Shown: positions 1 to 12,574 of the stretch, piece by piece | Layout of the letters: each line of letters starts with the position of its first letter | Numbering within the stretch: position 1 is the first letter of the stretch | DNA from: Siphonodentalium dalli | Taxonomy: Eukaryota > Mollusca > Scaphopoda > Gadilida > Siphonodentaliidae | Reading direction: 5' to 3' | DNA: 64,000 nt | Assembly: GCA_032622095.1 (NCBI GenBank) | Contig: CP136066.1 | Span: forward strand, 92,713,319-92,777,318 | Notes under the pieces: generated by a model | The model's database searches: none | Seen by the model: only the letters and a program-made list of their open reading frames with translations | What the model was told of the DNA's origin: nothing | Translations under genes and position numbers: made by a program

Positions 1-1943
1 GGACTTCCACGCTTCCAAAACAAATGCCGGTATATAGTTGAATCTGTCAATGAAGCATAGGATTTGACAGAATTTAATAAATCCTTGTCGTTCTCAATAT
101 CCGCGCGATATGAAGGGACCACTGTCGGTCCAGAAAGATGCGAACGGCACAGGTGAAGATGCGCCAAACGCCGAGTTTCTGTGCAGTAAATATGCGTATA
201 CTTAAGGAGTTCTGATGAGTTTTCGAGTGTTTTTATGTGTATCTGAGACTTATCAATTGGACTGCGAATGTCAACTGAAATATGAATCCATAACATATTC
301 GAAATAATGTGTGCATATTATATTATGAATGTATTTCAATTGAAATTAATTGAACATCCATCTCAGCATTCAGATTTGCGATCTCAATAAGTGAATGAAT
401 GATAACGCGATGCCTTGATCACACGCACGTGAATGCTGCCGTTCGTATGCATGCAGCTAATCTGATATTCGTTTACTATTAACATGCTTTGAGTTTGTAT
501 ATAGACCACACATGCCGGACGACACGCTACGGCGTATCAACGATTTGTTATAATCATGTTTATTTTACAGACTTTATGACTCGTTGCCACTCGAGTAGAA
601 CGTTACGCGTCAATGAAACCGAATCATCTTATCGAATATACATATATCGTATTGCTCCAAATTATGCATTCTGGCTTTTTTAAGAGTCATTAGATAAAAT
701 TGTAACGATTCTTGTAACATCCGAACATATATCATCACTACCAAGTACCAAGTACCATATGTACCAAGATATTTCAACACGTGCATATTATTGAAATTGA
801 AACCAACAACTCGTGATACAGTCGAAATAAACAAGACCACGTGTTGCAAATGTTGATCAATTGAACAGTGCGTGCATACAGGTCCACTGGCCAATCAACC
901 TCGACGAACTTATGACGTTATTTGATTGAACGATAATGTGATTGTTTTGAGTGACAACGTGTCACAACGGCTGTATATGACTTGGTTGTCGGAAATAATA
1001 TCAAACTTTTGCGGTCGTTTTAATTGTACTGTCTACGTTGGCGATTCTCTTGTGAAATAACGCGTGGCATTATAAGAAATAAATATTTATATTAAGCCTA
1101 TGCAGTTATAAGACAAATTTACCATATAACCGCCTGTGCGTTGTATAATTTGTTTTCAAACTTTTCGGTCATAACTGCAGACCATTAATCGAAACAAGAG
1201 TCATTTCTGACCTCGTTAAACTAAGAATGATAACGTTAAAATATTGAATCTACCAAAACAATAACACATGTATATCCCGTACGATGACCTCATGTAATAG
1301 TTCCCAAGATAATGGAGATTTATGCATAATTTCATTTAGATTGTTGTGTGCAAATCTTAGCTATATTACTTTTTTTCAAAATAAGTGAAAGAGAATAATT
1401 CTAGAACTTAACAAGCCGAAAACTAAATCTGCGAACAATACGAATTGAAAGTCATCGTGACGCTGAACATCCTTAACAATTTTGGTTTGAACCATAAACC
1501 AAACTCAGGACGGAGACCCTGATAAGATAAGATTCATTTCGGTTAAAAATACATATCAATTACAGTATATGCAACCTATACGATAACATAATGAAGTCTT
1601 GTGTAAATATTATGCCCACAAAATATGTGGTCCTATGGGCTAAATTAGAAAAGTTATAAACTATTGTGTAATTTACACGTGCACATAACAATCATGGCAG
1701 TATACACATGTTCCACAGTGAAGTGTTTATTATAAATAGCAGTAAATTTGTTGTGTGTTTGTTCATATATGTTCGGATGTTTAGTGTGTTAACATAGAAT
1801 CGTTTCAATTTTATCTGACGACTCTTAAAAAAGCCAGAATTGCATAATTTGGAGCAATTAATTTATTAAATTCTGTCAAATCCTATGCTTCATTGACAGA
1901 TTCAACTATATACCGGCATTTGTTTTGGAAGCGTGGAAGTCCA
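1..1943. repeat. Inverted repeat pair, left end cut by window edge
   Basis: Bases 1-82 reappear reverse-complemented at about 1866-1943. A second pair, about 647-715 and 1796-1860, lies just inside, so the two right arms are adjacent. This is the arrangement expected of a roughly 1.9 kb TIR element or of two insertions of one family in opposite orientation. The left boundary is outside the window, so termini and target duplication cannot be read. Confidence 0.65.
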
Positions 1944-3044
1944 GGAACTATACTAGTGAATGGTTGTTCTCGAAAATTTGAGTGAGCAAAAGCAAAAACA
2001 CCATTGAAAAAATGCGCCAAAAAAACAATTAATGGTCTGATCTGGGAAAACTGATTGACAACTGGTGGATAAATACTCATGCTTCGTGTGGACATACACA
2101 TACGATGCTCGATGTCTGTATTACGGTGAGAAACAAACATATCCCCATATCATATACGTGAAAATGACTTTCCCATATTCTCGGTTTTGGCGATACCCTC
2201 GGTTTTGGCGATACCACGTACACGGGGGTGTTTATTTCAACAAACTAATGATTTTTTTTAGTGTGTGGAACGTCATATGCACTGCTGTTCAATTGCGTTT
2301 TGAAAGAACTGACACGTGAGATTATTGGCTGGTAAGCAGGAGATTATAAACGTTACTGCCAGGATGAATATATTCGCAGTAATGACCCTGTGATATTAAT
2401 TTTCTAACATATTTAGCAGTTTAATGAAATTATAACCATATAAAAATACATCCATTAAAATCAAACATTATGTAATATGATCTCAATTAATTTACACATG
2501 AATTCGAATATAATGTAGTAGTAGTATTAGTAATTCCAAATATGAAGGATGTGTTCATGGTTCCAGACGTACAGCTACAACAACACAAACATTCAAACAA
2601 TATAATATAAAATGGTTATCTGCTTTGTTCTGTTGAAAAACAAATGTTGCAAACCAATCACGACATAAATTAGACCTATACATGCCAAAGAATCCCATTT
2701 TGTTATTACTTTGAAACATGAAAACCATAAGAATTATGCATAGAAAATTCAACAACAAACATAATAGTGTATTTTTCTTGGCATGCTTCTCGTTCCAAAT
2801 ATTTTAACTTATACATTTGAATTTAAATAAAAAGTGAAATAAGTTTCGTAAAAATTATTATTTGTATTATTCGTGTGAAAGCCACCTTAAAAATAGCTTA
2901 CCCAACCTACGCCGTACTTAGGTTGAAGTCTCGTTAGCAGTCCTATTAAATACAAAATATCACTTCACCACGATTTACATTGTGAGAAGGGAGTAAATCG
3001 AAATATGCTAAATAAATTAGACCAATCGACTTTCACGACCGGTT
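1..3044. other. Region upstream of exon 1A, no gene recognised
   Basis: I recognise no protein gene here; the open frames are short and match nothing I know. The region is AT-rich and holds a pair of inverted repeats (listed separately). An 18-bp direct duplication lies near 2178-2213, and the phrase that follows it (TTTTGGCGATA then CACGTACACGGGGGTG, to about 2231) recurs near 27757-27783. The promoter and 5' UTR of exon 1A, if exon 1A is used, must lie in the last few hundred bases, but I cannot place a transcription start. Confidence 0.5.
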
Positions 3045-3671
3045 ATGGCATCTGGTCTCATCAAAAAGAAAATAGTTATTCCCTCTCCTGATCTAGATGT
3101 AAATACACACACCGAGGACTTACAGGACGAGGAAGAAGACGTACTTACTGCTCTATGCAGTACAACTGGGATTCCGTACTCGCCGACAACAAGATTCAGT
3201 ATATTCCGACAGCAACAGGACGCCATTATGTCCCTTTTCTCATCCCAGACGACAACTGATACGTCAGTGTCGCCAGGGGGATCCTTGGAGAGAACGAGGC
3301 TAGCATTGGAACATACCGAATTGACTATACAAAAGAAATCGAAAGTTGAAGAAGGACTTGCTAACAGATCGGTCGAACGTTCTACAACAGCTGTGTATGT
3401 AGTTGTTTTTAAGTGGATTGTAAGCTTCCTCGTTTTTCTCTTGTTAGTGGCGTGCGTGACCGTCAGTAAAATAACTATTATCTCTCTTGGTGAGAACTTG
3501 AATTCCACAAAATGGAGTTCGGATAAAGAATCGAGAGTTGGGGATCTTCGCTGCTTCATCATGCTAATGTTGATCTTGCTCATACCCAACGTCTTGAATT
3601 TCTTGCGTTCCATCTGGGTGACGCGTCGACGGTCTGATATTCCCTCTCCGTCATGGAATGCTATAATCCTG
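3045..3671 (+). CDS. chs: Chitin synthase alternative first exon 1A (209 codons)
   Basis: The exon opens at ATG in a good context (G at -3, G at +4) and ends in CTG|GTAAGT, phase 0. The protein has a diverged, acidic and serine/threonine-rich cytoplasmic start (residues 1-115). Two membrane helices follow (about 123-147 and 171-191), then a conserved end ...AIIL. It is clearly paralogous to exon 1B at 20121-20711: KW near the start of helix 1, SK..IISL.E.LNS after it, FIML..LL.IP...FLR..WV in helix 2, and xIIL at the donor. No partner exon 2 lies between it and exon 1B. It is therefore either an alternative promoter and first exon spliced to 21903 across exon 1B, or an orphan duplicate. The frame is intact with no stop, which argues for retained use. 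The long open frame on the opposite strand (3017-3613) is a shadow. Confidence 0.75.
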
Positions 3672-4516
3672 GTAAGTCAATGTCGAAAATATTTTTGTAT
3701 TATATTTTTATTGGAATAAACAGACATCAATGAATGAATGTAAATACAGACAGGGTACATGCTATTATAGATAAAGTTACATTCTTCCAATTCTCTCACA
3801 TCTCGCTCACTTCATCTACACGTCTTTCGTACAACATATGCACCCCCAGTGACTTACATGTAAATAGGGATAAATCGAATATGTGATCATTTTTATATAG
3901 TAATCCAGATTTTAAATCTTTTGAACTTTATTCATGTGTAGGGCGCATCGGTACGAAATCTAACTATAGACGGCATTGTGGTATTGGGGCGGTAATAGTA
4001 TTTCTTGGGTATAGTAATTAAGTGACTTATCGAACTGGTGAATAGATCATTTCCAGGACACTCAAGTTTATTGGTGTTGACTCGTGCGTATATGTATAGC
4101 CTTTTCTAAAAGGAACCAGTTTTTCGAAAATTCTTGTTGTTTCGATTGGCATTGTGCGGTACACTTCTCACATTGGTATCTATAATTAAATTCTTTGAGG
4201 AAAACATTTAGCGATAAGTTAATTGGCTTGAATTTGGTCGATATATCGAACATACTGATATCAAGATACTCAACCTCCGATTGAGCTTCTTGCGTTATCT
4301 GATATGGAAATTAGCTGTTATCTGTAAATCTATTGAAGAGACAACACTTCCGCGAAAATGTATTTCATTATTTTTTCAATGTCAATTGCACATCATTATA
4401 AGAATGAACTTGCAGAACAAGCTATCAGCCTATTACGATTCAGCATTTATTCAGTAAAAACTTAACTTTTTTGGAGACCCAGACTCTGAGAATGAATAAA
4501 TCTGCAAGGCTGTCCA

Positions 4517-5671
4517 CAGGCACGTACCAACAGGGGTGTGGGGTGTCTCAATTATGGTCCTCATTGGGTGTCTCACCTCCCAATGAGGACCATAATTTTC
4601 AATAGTTGGAAATTTCATGACTCAAATTCCAATAGTTGGAAATTAAAAGTATCAAGTAAAATCGAATGAACTACTGAAAGTGTTTCAATCAGAGGACGCG
4701 ATTGTCCGACTCCGAATTTGTGCCGCTTGTTTATTTTCCCACTTGGAATTCCAGTTATAAATACTCGTCACCGATTTTCCAATTCCGGAATTGTACAAAT
4801 TGTTTTTTCCTACACCGAATTCCGAACCAGGAATCTATTATGTTTTACATGTGAACTTTTCAAATCATGTGGTGCCTTTCACTCAATATATTGTTAACTT
4901 GTTGATATGCATATATGTTAAACATGTTTTATTATTATTATTATTTTAAATGTTCAAGGGGACATTGCAATTATACATTAAGTTCCTCCCATAGCAGTAT
5001 ATTAACCAGTTTATTTAAAGTTGTCCTGCCAGGTACGTAGCAATGTAATGTCAATGTTACAAGTTAATACACAGTCATTTTAGTAAATACATTCCAGTAA
5101 TGCTCATTACCTGAACACATATATGAAATTGAAGGCAAAGCATTCCCTTCAAGTTCAGACTGGTATGTTTTGCCAACCATAGCTTCATGATCACTAGTCA
5201 ATTAGTAATGGCAAACCTCCATATCCTTCTGAGGATAGCTTTAACGATATAACAATCATTCAGCATGTATAATTGTTACCAGTGTGTGAGTTATAACTTG
5301 TGACTCTTTGGAATTTGAATACATGTAACTGGTTTCGTTCCTCAACCATATTGTGATTAATATGATGTATAATGTACATGTACTGAACGCACAGTGTACT
5401 CAATACATAACACGTATCAATGCTATGTCATCCTTGTTACTAGTGTCTTTATTTACATGTCCGTGCTCTTAAATAGAACACATAGAAACCCAAATTATTA
5501 AGCCATTATGGCAATATTGAAATTTGCATTACTCAAAGCCAAACCCTATATAGTTGGACAGTTTTATTAGACCAAATCCTGGAAAATTGGACATTTTATT
5601 AGACCAAATCCTATATAGTTGGAAATGTTAACGGTCTCACCCCCAGTTGGAACCCCATAGGAACGTCCCTG
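4517..5671. mobile_element. Non-autonomous hAT-like element with 8-bp target duplication
   Basis: The element starts CAGGCACGTACC and ends GGAACGTCCCTG. It is flanked by identical 8-bp copies of GCTGTCCA (4509-4516 and 5672-5679). Eight-base duplications and CAGG...CCTG ends are the hallmark of the hAT superfamily. Inside are repeated short phrases of the type AGTTGGAAAT, shared with the element at 15998-17167, and a hairpin near 4548-4596. There is no transposase frame, so it must have moved in trans. Confidence 0.8.
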
Positions 5672-6024
5672 GCTGTCCAATATGTTATAAGAGACACATC
5701 CCGGTCATGATGAGAACATCATTAAATGACGCATCTTAATTAAGATATATATGAGCTTTCGAAATTCATATCTCTGCAGCCCAGTACCAGTGCACCAAAT
5801 CATATCAGCAAAGCAAATAAACACTAAACTCAAATGCGCTGTTTCGTTCCAAGTGCACGCATGCATATATGATTTATCAATTATCATATAATATTGTTTA
5901 ATGCCATGTCAATTTTTCCACTGGAGTGTACATGCGGTAATCGGGAGAGAAGTTTCTTATATGTGGCTCGCACCTGTTCTTCATTCCCGTTGTTGAACGT
6001 ATGAAAGTATTTATATGCATACAT

Positions 6025-6552
6025 CAGGGGGGGGTCGGAAAACAATTTCAGGCACGTATGCTGATTTTTTCCTTTCGACCCTTGTTGGGACCCACCCACC
6101 CTCGCGTCCAAAATTTGTTCCGTTTTCGGCATTTTTCTCCCGTCCATTTTTGGACACCCACCCCCCTTTTAACACTAAATCAGAGATATATACGGGGGGG
6201 AATTCACTGTATACAGTGTATATGAATTTCGGTGCATACTATTTGTCATGGATGTTAAAATTGACGTGTAAATAGGTCATTTTGGGGTCATTCGGCCAAA
6301 AATACATGGCTGCCAGCGGCCATCTTGGATTTCAAAATTCAAACCATTAGCATGGGCTACAGCCTACAGGCTATACTGTTTGTCTGATCATCATGAATTT
6401 GTTCATTTATGTTAATATTGACATTCTAATGTGTTTTAAGCCAAACTAATTGCAAAAACAGTCAAAAAGACTTGCAGAAAACAAAATTGTTTGTTGGTCC
6501 CATCGACCACCCATCCATCCCGGCATACGTGACGGAACCCCCCCCCCCCCCT
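6025..6552. mobile_element. Short hAT-like MITE with GCATACAT duplication
   Basis: Starts with CAGGGGGGGG and ends in a long C run followed by T(G). GCATACAT stands on both sides (6017-6024 and 6553-6560). The terminal G of the right end can be assigned either to the element or to the duplication, so the duplication is 7 or 8 bp. No coding capacity. The C and G runs may be of uncertain length in the assembly. Confidence 0.65.
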
Positions 6553-7454
6553 GCATACATGACGAATAAATATGTTAAACTACACCGGGGGCATCTCCGT
6601 CCACATCGATCACAAAACGTCACAATTGTTTTGCTGTATGCTAAATTGCGACAGTATAGAGAACGGAGAGGTATGTATAGTGAGCTGTCCTGTGTCACCA
6701 GACTGGTTCACATGCTCCGGCTATACTATGTCAGAGTGAACAAGTGTTAAACGGGTTCCCATCGCCAAGTAGCCCGATGCTAGTAGTATTTGGATGAGGG
6801 ACCACCTGCACCACAGCGTATTCTGAGGCAAGTTATCCCATTTTCTGGGCCTGGTTGTCCCATGTTTTGATTAAATATTTGATGCCATATTCACATTTTT
6901 CACTGTAAAAGTGCTTACGATCGCACAACACGTCCGATCTCGTGTATGGTGACATCAGGATTTGTTCTACCCGCAATTAAATGGTCAGTTAAGGTTAATT
7001 TGAATATTTATACCAGATGATATGATGTAAGTAATGCTTTATTATTCCCAGTCATTATACATGGTACATGAGAAAACGTGTATACACTATATACAAACTA
7101 AACTTTCCAGTGGTTTGTTCCGAATATTGGAACTTACATTAATTGTAAGTATATATAAATAAAATACAAAGGAAACAATACGATCAGTTACGATCCAATA
7201 TTGCATTATCATGTCCGGAATAGAAAAAGACAATTTATCTAAAGATCCTAAGCGAACCAAAAATAAATGTCATTAGGTATACATCATGATCAATATATAG
7301 GCGCTACAGTGTTGTTTTGTCATTGTTTTGAAGCTAGTATATTGTAAATAACCATATATATGGGTTGTACATCAATTACGTGAAACTATTAATCAATATG
7401 TGGCGATGCACTAATATTACGTACATGCTTATTATCGGGAATTAAAAAAGAGGT

Positions 7455-7543
7455 ATACAATATATACATACACACCCATATGCATACATATGCATATACA
7501 TACACGCATATATATACATATATACATACACACATGTATATAT

Positions 7544-7575
<32 letters not shown>
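7455..7575. repeat. TATACATACA-type microsatellite
   Basis: Imperfect ATAC/TATA repeats over roughly 120 bp. The tyrosine- and cysteine-rich open frames read from the minus strand here are products of the repeat, not genes. Confidence 0.85.
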
Positions 7576-8239
7576 TGGTACATTCGTTGTGAAATCTTTC
7601 ATGTCTAAAATACGTAGAAACATAAAAATAACAACATAATATGCATAGTGTTGCCATGGATGAATAAAATTCGACGTACCCTTCATGTGCATCACGCTCG
7701 TCAAGTATTTGAATAGTTATTTATATTGCTTCAATCCGATTTGTATGAAGTTTGTAAGTTTTTTGAGCTTCGTTGTTTCTGAAGAATTTAATAAAACATA
7801 AAACGACTCTCGCGATGGATTTTTACAGATCGATTCGTCAATATATATCATCCGGCATTCACATAATTTTTGACACGTTCAACATAAAAACGACTAAGTG
7901 ACGGAAAGTTTTTCAAGTTACGATAGAATTCTCTTCGTGACGATTGAGATACTTCATTATTCCACTGAAGGAAAAAATGTCAAGTAGTTGTGTGTGCATA
8001 CATTGAAGTGTTTAGAATTCGAAACGGGTACTGTTTTTTCCAGTTGTTTTCACAATCCGCACGCACAAAAATATCGTATTCTTTTGCCATCGCCTTTTAT
8101 AACTTAAAATTAGCTTGTACAATGTGAATGACTGGCTACTTTTTCGTCTTTAGGCGGCGCCAAAATGAGGTCATTCTTTTTCAACGCGCAATGTCCATCT
8201 TCCTAGCTCTTCATAAACCATATAATTTGGAGTACTCAT

Positions 8240-10290
8240 TTTCATGTATAGAAGCTTACAGAATTTGAGATGGACAGACTCGATGTCGCCCGTGTTCTCA
8301 AAGCCCAATAATCACATCCATATAACAGTATTGGTTGTAAGAGGTAATAAAAACGTTTTAATGCTAGGTCTACAGAGAGGTGAAGATTTCTCACTTTGGA
8401 CAGTAATCCGTACATAGCTTTTGTCGATTTCATTTTTACCGACTTGATTGCCCGACAGAATCCTCCGGTGTAAAACAATTCAAGGCCTAAATAAGGAAAC
8501 TGTTCAACTATATATAATTTATCATTACAAAGCATGAAATCTGGGGGAGAACTCAACTTCTTGTTGGTGAAGATCATTACCTAAGTTGTTTTAGCATTGA
8601 TTTTGATTAATTAGAAAAAGCATCTAAATTTCGTTGCATGTCATAATGATTGTCAACAAACAAAACAGTATCATCTGCATATAAGATGCACCATAGTTTG
8701 AGATAAATCTCTAAATCATGGAAAACACGATCGTTAATATACTTTAACCCCTCGAAAATTGTGTGGATCATTCGAGTAGATAGAGAACAGAAGAGAGGAT
8801 ATGTTATAGCCTTGTTTTAACCCTACGTTACTTACACAACGGCCTGTTCTCCCAAAAATCCACACATTATCTGCTTATAATAGAACTTGTTTTAGATAGA
8901 TAATCTGCTGAGAATCGCCTCATTTTGAGTCGATAATGTGCTGAAAATTAGAGCATATTAGTCACACTATCGACTCATAATGAGACGATTCTAAGCCGAT
9001 TATGTGCGGACAATGACACAAATAAGCCAGCTCACGACTTTTCGTGTGTACGCTCTTTAACATATGTTTTCACTGTGGTCCGCAACATAAAACGAAATAA
9101 CAGACAAGACTCCATTATCTGCTCATTTCATACTCATATAATCACAGTATGTACCTAATTCACTTTATATGTCGATTATGTGCGTATTTGTTGGAGGATA
9201 TGTTGCATATACAATAATCTGACAAACGACCATTACTGAGTACGCAAGAATTTGTAGCCTGGTACATGTTCCGAATTATATTAAATATCTTGCCATTTAT
9301 TCCGGTTCTCATAAGCTTAACCCATATCGCCTCTGGCCAAACAGTATCAAAAGCCTTTTTAACATCAACGAAAGTACAGAAAAGTTTCTTTCCCCACGTA
9401 GGTAAATTTCGGTTTAACTGTATAAAACGAATATATTATCTAATGTTGAACACCCCTTTCTAAAACCCGTTTTGTTATCCTTGAGTAAATTGTTGCGCTC
9501 GACATAAGTTCCAAGACGCCTATTCAAGATCCAGTGAACATCTTACCAAGGGTATGAATTAGGGTCAGTTTTACATCCTTTATTTTTATACAGTCCCATT
9601 ATCATGCCGATAGCCCAACCATATGGTAATAGTATACGCATCTAATATATTGTACCAAGTGGAATAATCTTGAGTAAAACGATCACTTTACCTGATCAAC
9701 GCCAACATCTTTATTTCTTTTTAAAGAATTACAGCATGGGTGATCTCATGTGAATCAACAGGTGGATTGAGCTCGTCGTCAGGGTTATTGAAGACGCACA
9801 TACTATCGATGAGAGCAGTCAGTTCACTATAATGTGTTGCCTCATTTAATGCTTTAAAATGATCGAATAACTTATCAAGGCTAATATTTTCAACTGCTGC
9901 TCGTGCATTATCATTTGTAAAAATTTCAAAGTTTTCCAGAAGCACTCCTATGAATTTTTTGGTATTTCCCTCAGTTCCCGATTACAATGTTCAAGCATCT
10001 CTGCGCGCTTTTTATCCATCGTTCGATTATATTGATTGCTCGAAATAATCCTCAATTTATTTCTAATATTCAAAGACTTGCATAAATAGCACTCTTTCTA
10101 TCCTTATTAAATGACTCCTTTACGGCGACATTCTGATTCAAACCACTTTTTGCATCTTTTCGATTTGATCTGTTTTGAGTGCCAAATGTTTGAACGGCCT
10201 GTTCTGACAGAATGTTTACTAAACAGTTCGTACTCTGCATACAACTTCGTTTCTGACAAACACACTATATCATATCTATTCAAGTGATTA
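8240..10290 (-). pseudogene. Decayed LINE (non-LTR retrotransposon) reverse transcriptase
   Basis: On the minus strand, reading from about 10290 down, there is a degenerate linker region. It is followed by reverse transcriptase blocks FVDVKKAFDTVW (near 9350), a GLKQG block (near 8800), the catalytic YADD box (near 8675) and the C-terminal part ending LLYGCDYWAL (near 8300). Stops and frame changes interrupt it, and a separate repeat (8839-9205) is inserted between the FVDVKKAFD and GLKQG parts. These blocks identify a non-LTR reverse transcriptase; I cannot assign the clade with confidence. It is dead. Confidence 0.8.
8839..9205. repeat. Interspersed repeat R365, copy 1 (inserted in LINE)
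   Basis: About 365 bp that recurs almost end to end at 34929-35290; a diverged part appears near 63580-63690. It includes an imperfect internal palindrome around GATTCTAAGC/GAGAATCGCC. It interrupts the LINE reverse transcriptase, so it inserted after the LINE. No coding capacity. Confidence 0.8.
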
Positions 10291-10359
10291 AAATTCGTGA
10301 CAATGAAGGCACTTCCGTATTCCGCCTACATTCAGGTCTGTAAACTGCAGCTTACTTAT

Positions 10360-10600
10360 ACCATCCTCATCACCATCCTGATCGCCACCGTCACCATTAT
10401 CATTATCATCGCCGTCATCACCATTGTCATTGTTATCGTCATCACCATCACCATCATCATAATCATCATCGTCGTGGTCACCATCATCATTGTCATAATA
10501 ATAATCGCCATCATCGTTGTCGTCATCATCTTAAATCACTATCCTCATCGTGGTCGTCGCTGTCGTCGTCATAGTTGCCAGATTTATTATCGTTAAAAGA
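10360..10600. repeat. ATC/ATT trinucleotide-rich microsatellite
   Basis: About 240 bp of imperfect ATC, ACC and ATT triplets. The isoleucine/valine-rich frame across it (10297-10596) is an artefact of the repeat. Confidence 0.9.
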
Positions 10601-10613
10601 TTCGATAAACAAA

Positions 10614-11027
10614 CTAGTGTTTGTAAAATTCATACGTGTATACAACCGAGGGTTCTAACTCAAATGTGCCCAACATAGAGACATCTGAGTCAGTTATACA
10701 TTTAGGGACATCAGGAAAATATCGCTCGTCCATAATTATATGTCGTTGAGATTTATCATTATAATATACGGACCCATGCATCTGCCCGGCGTTGTCGGTG
10801 AGGCCCGCTTCATATCCTGAAAACAAATAATTAATTGTAATCACATCAAAGATATTGGCAGATTTACCTACAATTCGTCCCTGCCCGACATCGTCGGTAG
10901 GGTTGATATAACTTACCGGAAATAAGTCCTTTAAAGGCCCACTTAATTTTCGAACCCCCATGCAGATTACATTATATAAAATATATGCCATATTATATAC
11001 CATTTGAAAGAGGAAGCTCCAAAACAT
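10614..11027 (-). CDS. Unrecognised minus-strand open frame with splice-like sites
   Basis: A 137-codon frame I do not recognise. Inside it, reading on the minus strand, a run ending TTATTTGTTTTCAG looks like a 3' splice site just before a GYEAGL stretch. A CCG|GTAAGT sequence after KDLFP looks like a donor. A 67-residue terminal exon from GYEAGL to the stop is therefore possible. Composition after that point is non-repetitive, with mixed charges and aromatics. The LINE lies downstream on the same strand, but I see no endonuclease motifs, so I do not assign it to the LINE. It could be a captured or decayed host exon, or chance. Confidence 0.3.
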   Translation of the reverse strand: MFWSFLFQMVYNMAYILYNVICMGVRKLSGPLKDLFPVSYINPTDDVGQGRIVGKSANIFDVITINYLFSGYEAGLTDNAGQMHGSVYYNDKSQRHIIMDERYFPDVPKCITDSDVSMLGTFELEPSVVYTYEFYKH

Positions 11028-12444
11028 TGTTTTATCAACTTACTCGGGTGTAATAAACTGTGGACATGTTGTTTTTTTTGAGTTGTGAACGCGTTTTGTC
11101 ATTAAGATTGAAGTAAATATCAGTGTATTTTCAATGCAGGGGGAATAACTCTATATATTATTAAAGTTTTTCCACTGCGCACGTTTAATGTTTTTGGTGA
11201 TACATAGGTATACATCGCTTGCTCTGAATGCGCATAGAGTGGTAACTCTTGACACCACCTGTCAGGATATCGAGTAGCATTATCGTCAGGGACAATATCA
11301 TCTGGATAAACTGCGGTTACAGGCTAAATCACTTGTGATTCACGCAGAGACAACTTCTTACATCGAGCATCTAGGGATAGTTTATATTTAGTACCATCGT
11401 CAGTTACATTGCGTTCACCGTAACTATTTCAGTTTAAGAGGGGGACTTGAATAGCCACTCTGAGCACCGGAAACAACGTCAAGATTTGAGTTATGCTCGA
11501 TGCATTTTACAACTGATTCAACGTTATCAGAACATGCATGCACAAACCTGTGTGAGCTTATGGACCTATCATCGACAATCAGACAACAATATGAACATTT
11601 ACAACACGGAGAACGAATTTGGGTTTGGGTGCATGATATATATGTACATCAATCATGTCTCGGGGCCTTGTTTTCTGGGCTCTTGGTGCGTTTAATTGAT
11701 CAAGTGACAAGAAAATTATTAAGCGAAATGCTACTACGAGCCGAATGAAACAAAACTTTATCAAGAAAATGTTATCAATAATATTCCATTACTCAATTTC
11801 CGTATATGCCAAACTGATGGGACTATTGTGTCACCTCGGCATTGCGTTTCCACAGCCCGATAGAGGGAGGGTTAAGTTTTTAGAGTGAGTGTGAGTTATC
11901 AATACAGTTTACCCATCACATATCTACATATTGCTATAGAAAAATGAGCATAGCCAAATTAAAAATCGATAACAACAACATTTGACAATAATTCGCATGG
12001 TTATGTTACGAGTTCCGCGTTCATATTTCTGAAAAACGCTTGAAATTTCGAAAAACAAATTAATGAATTTCATTATATGACAACCATGATGATAATATCA
12101 AAACCTGGAACGGATCTTCGTGTACAACCTATTATATAAACATGTGTGTTCTACACGTCACGGACACCATCTATCATCAGAAGGAGAACTATAGATAAAA
12201 CTGGCATATAGTTTCGACTCCCGAACCCACAACTATACATTTATTGGGTATTGAGTTTTAAGGCTGCTTTCGTCACGAGGAAGTACAACACATGGACAAA
12301 TGACAGAACTCGAGCAAAACTAATAAAAAATATATGTCTATACAGGCGAACCATCTCATTGATACATAAACAAAGAATACCTATAGTTTGTTTTTAATAC
12401 CGAATATCTCATGAGTGAGATGTTTCAGGTATTCCGACAAATAC

Positions 12445-12537
12445 AGTAATGCTCAGTAATCGACCCGTAAATCCTGAAAAGTTACCCATAATGCTGCTGT
12501 GGTTAAGGGGTCGATTACTTAGAGCATTACTGTAGTT
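12445..12537. mobile_element. Palindromic MITE, about 93 bp, full copy
   Basis: The two ends are inverted copies: ACAGTAATGCTCAGTAATCG and the reverse of CTACAGTAATGCTCTAAG. A half copy of the same sequence lies at about 61951-62015. No open frame. Confidence 0.7.
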
Positions 12538-12574
12538 TTATAATATGCGCCTTATTTATGTTCAAAGTAGTTAA

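Noticed and set aside
3017-3613. 198-codon minus-strand frame overlapping exon 1A
   Set aside because: Antisense shadow of a real exon; serine-rich low-complexity composition and no motif.
7389-7704. Cysteine/tyrosine-rich minus-strand frames
   Set aside because: Produced by the TATACATACA microsatellite; not a secreted peptide.
10297-10596. Hydrophobic isoleucine/valine frame resembling a membrane protein
   Set aside because: Produced by an ATC/ATT microsatellite.
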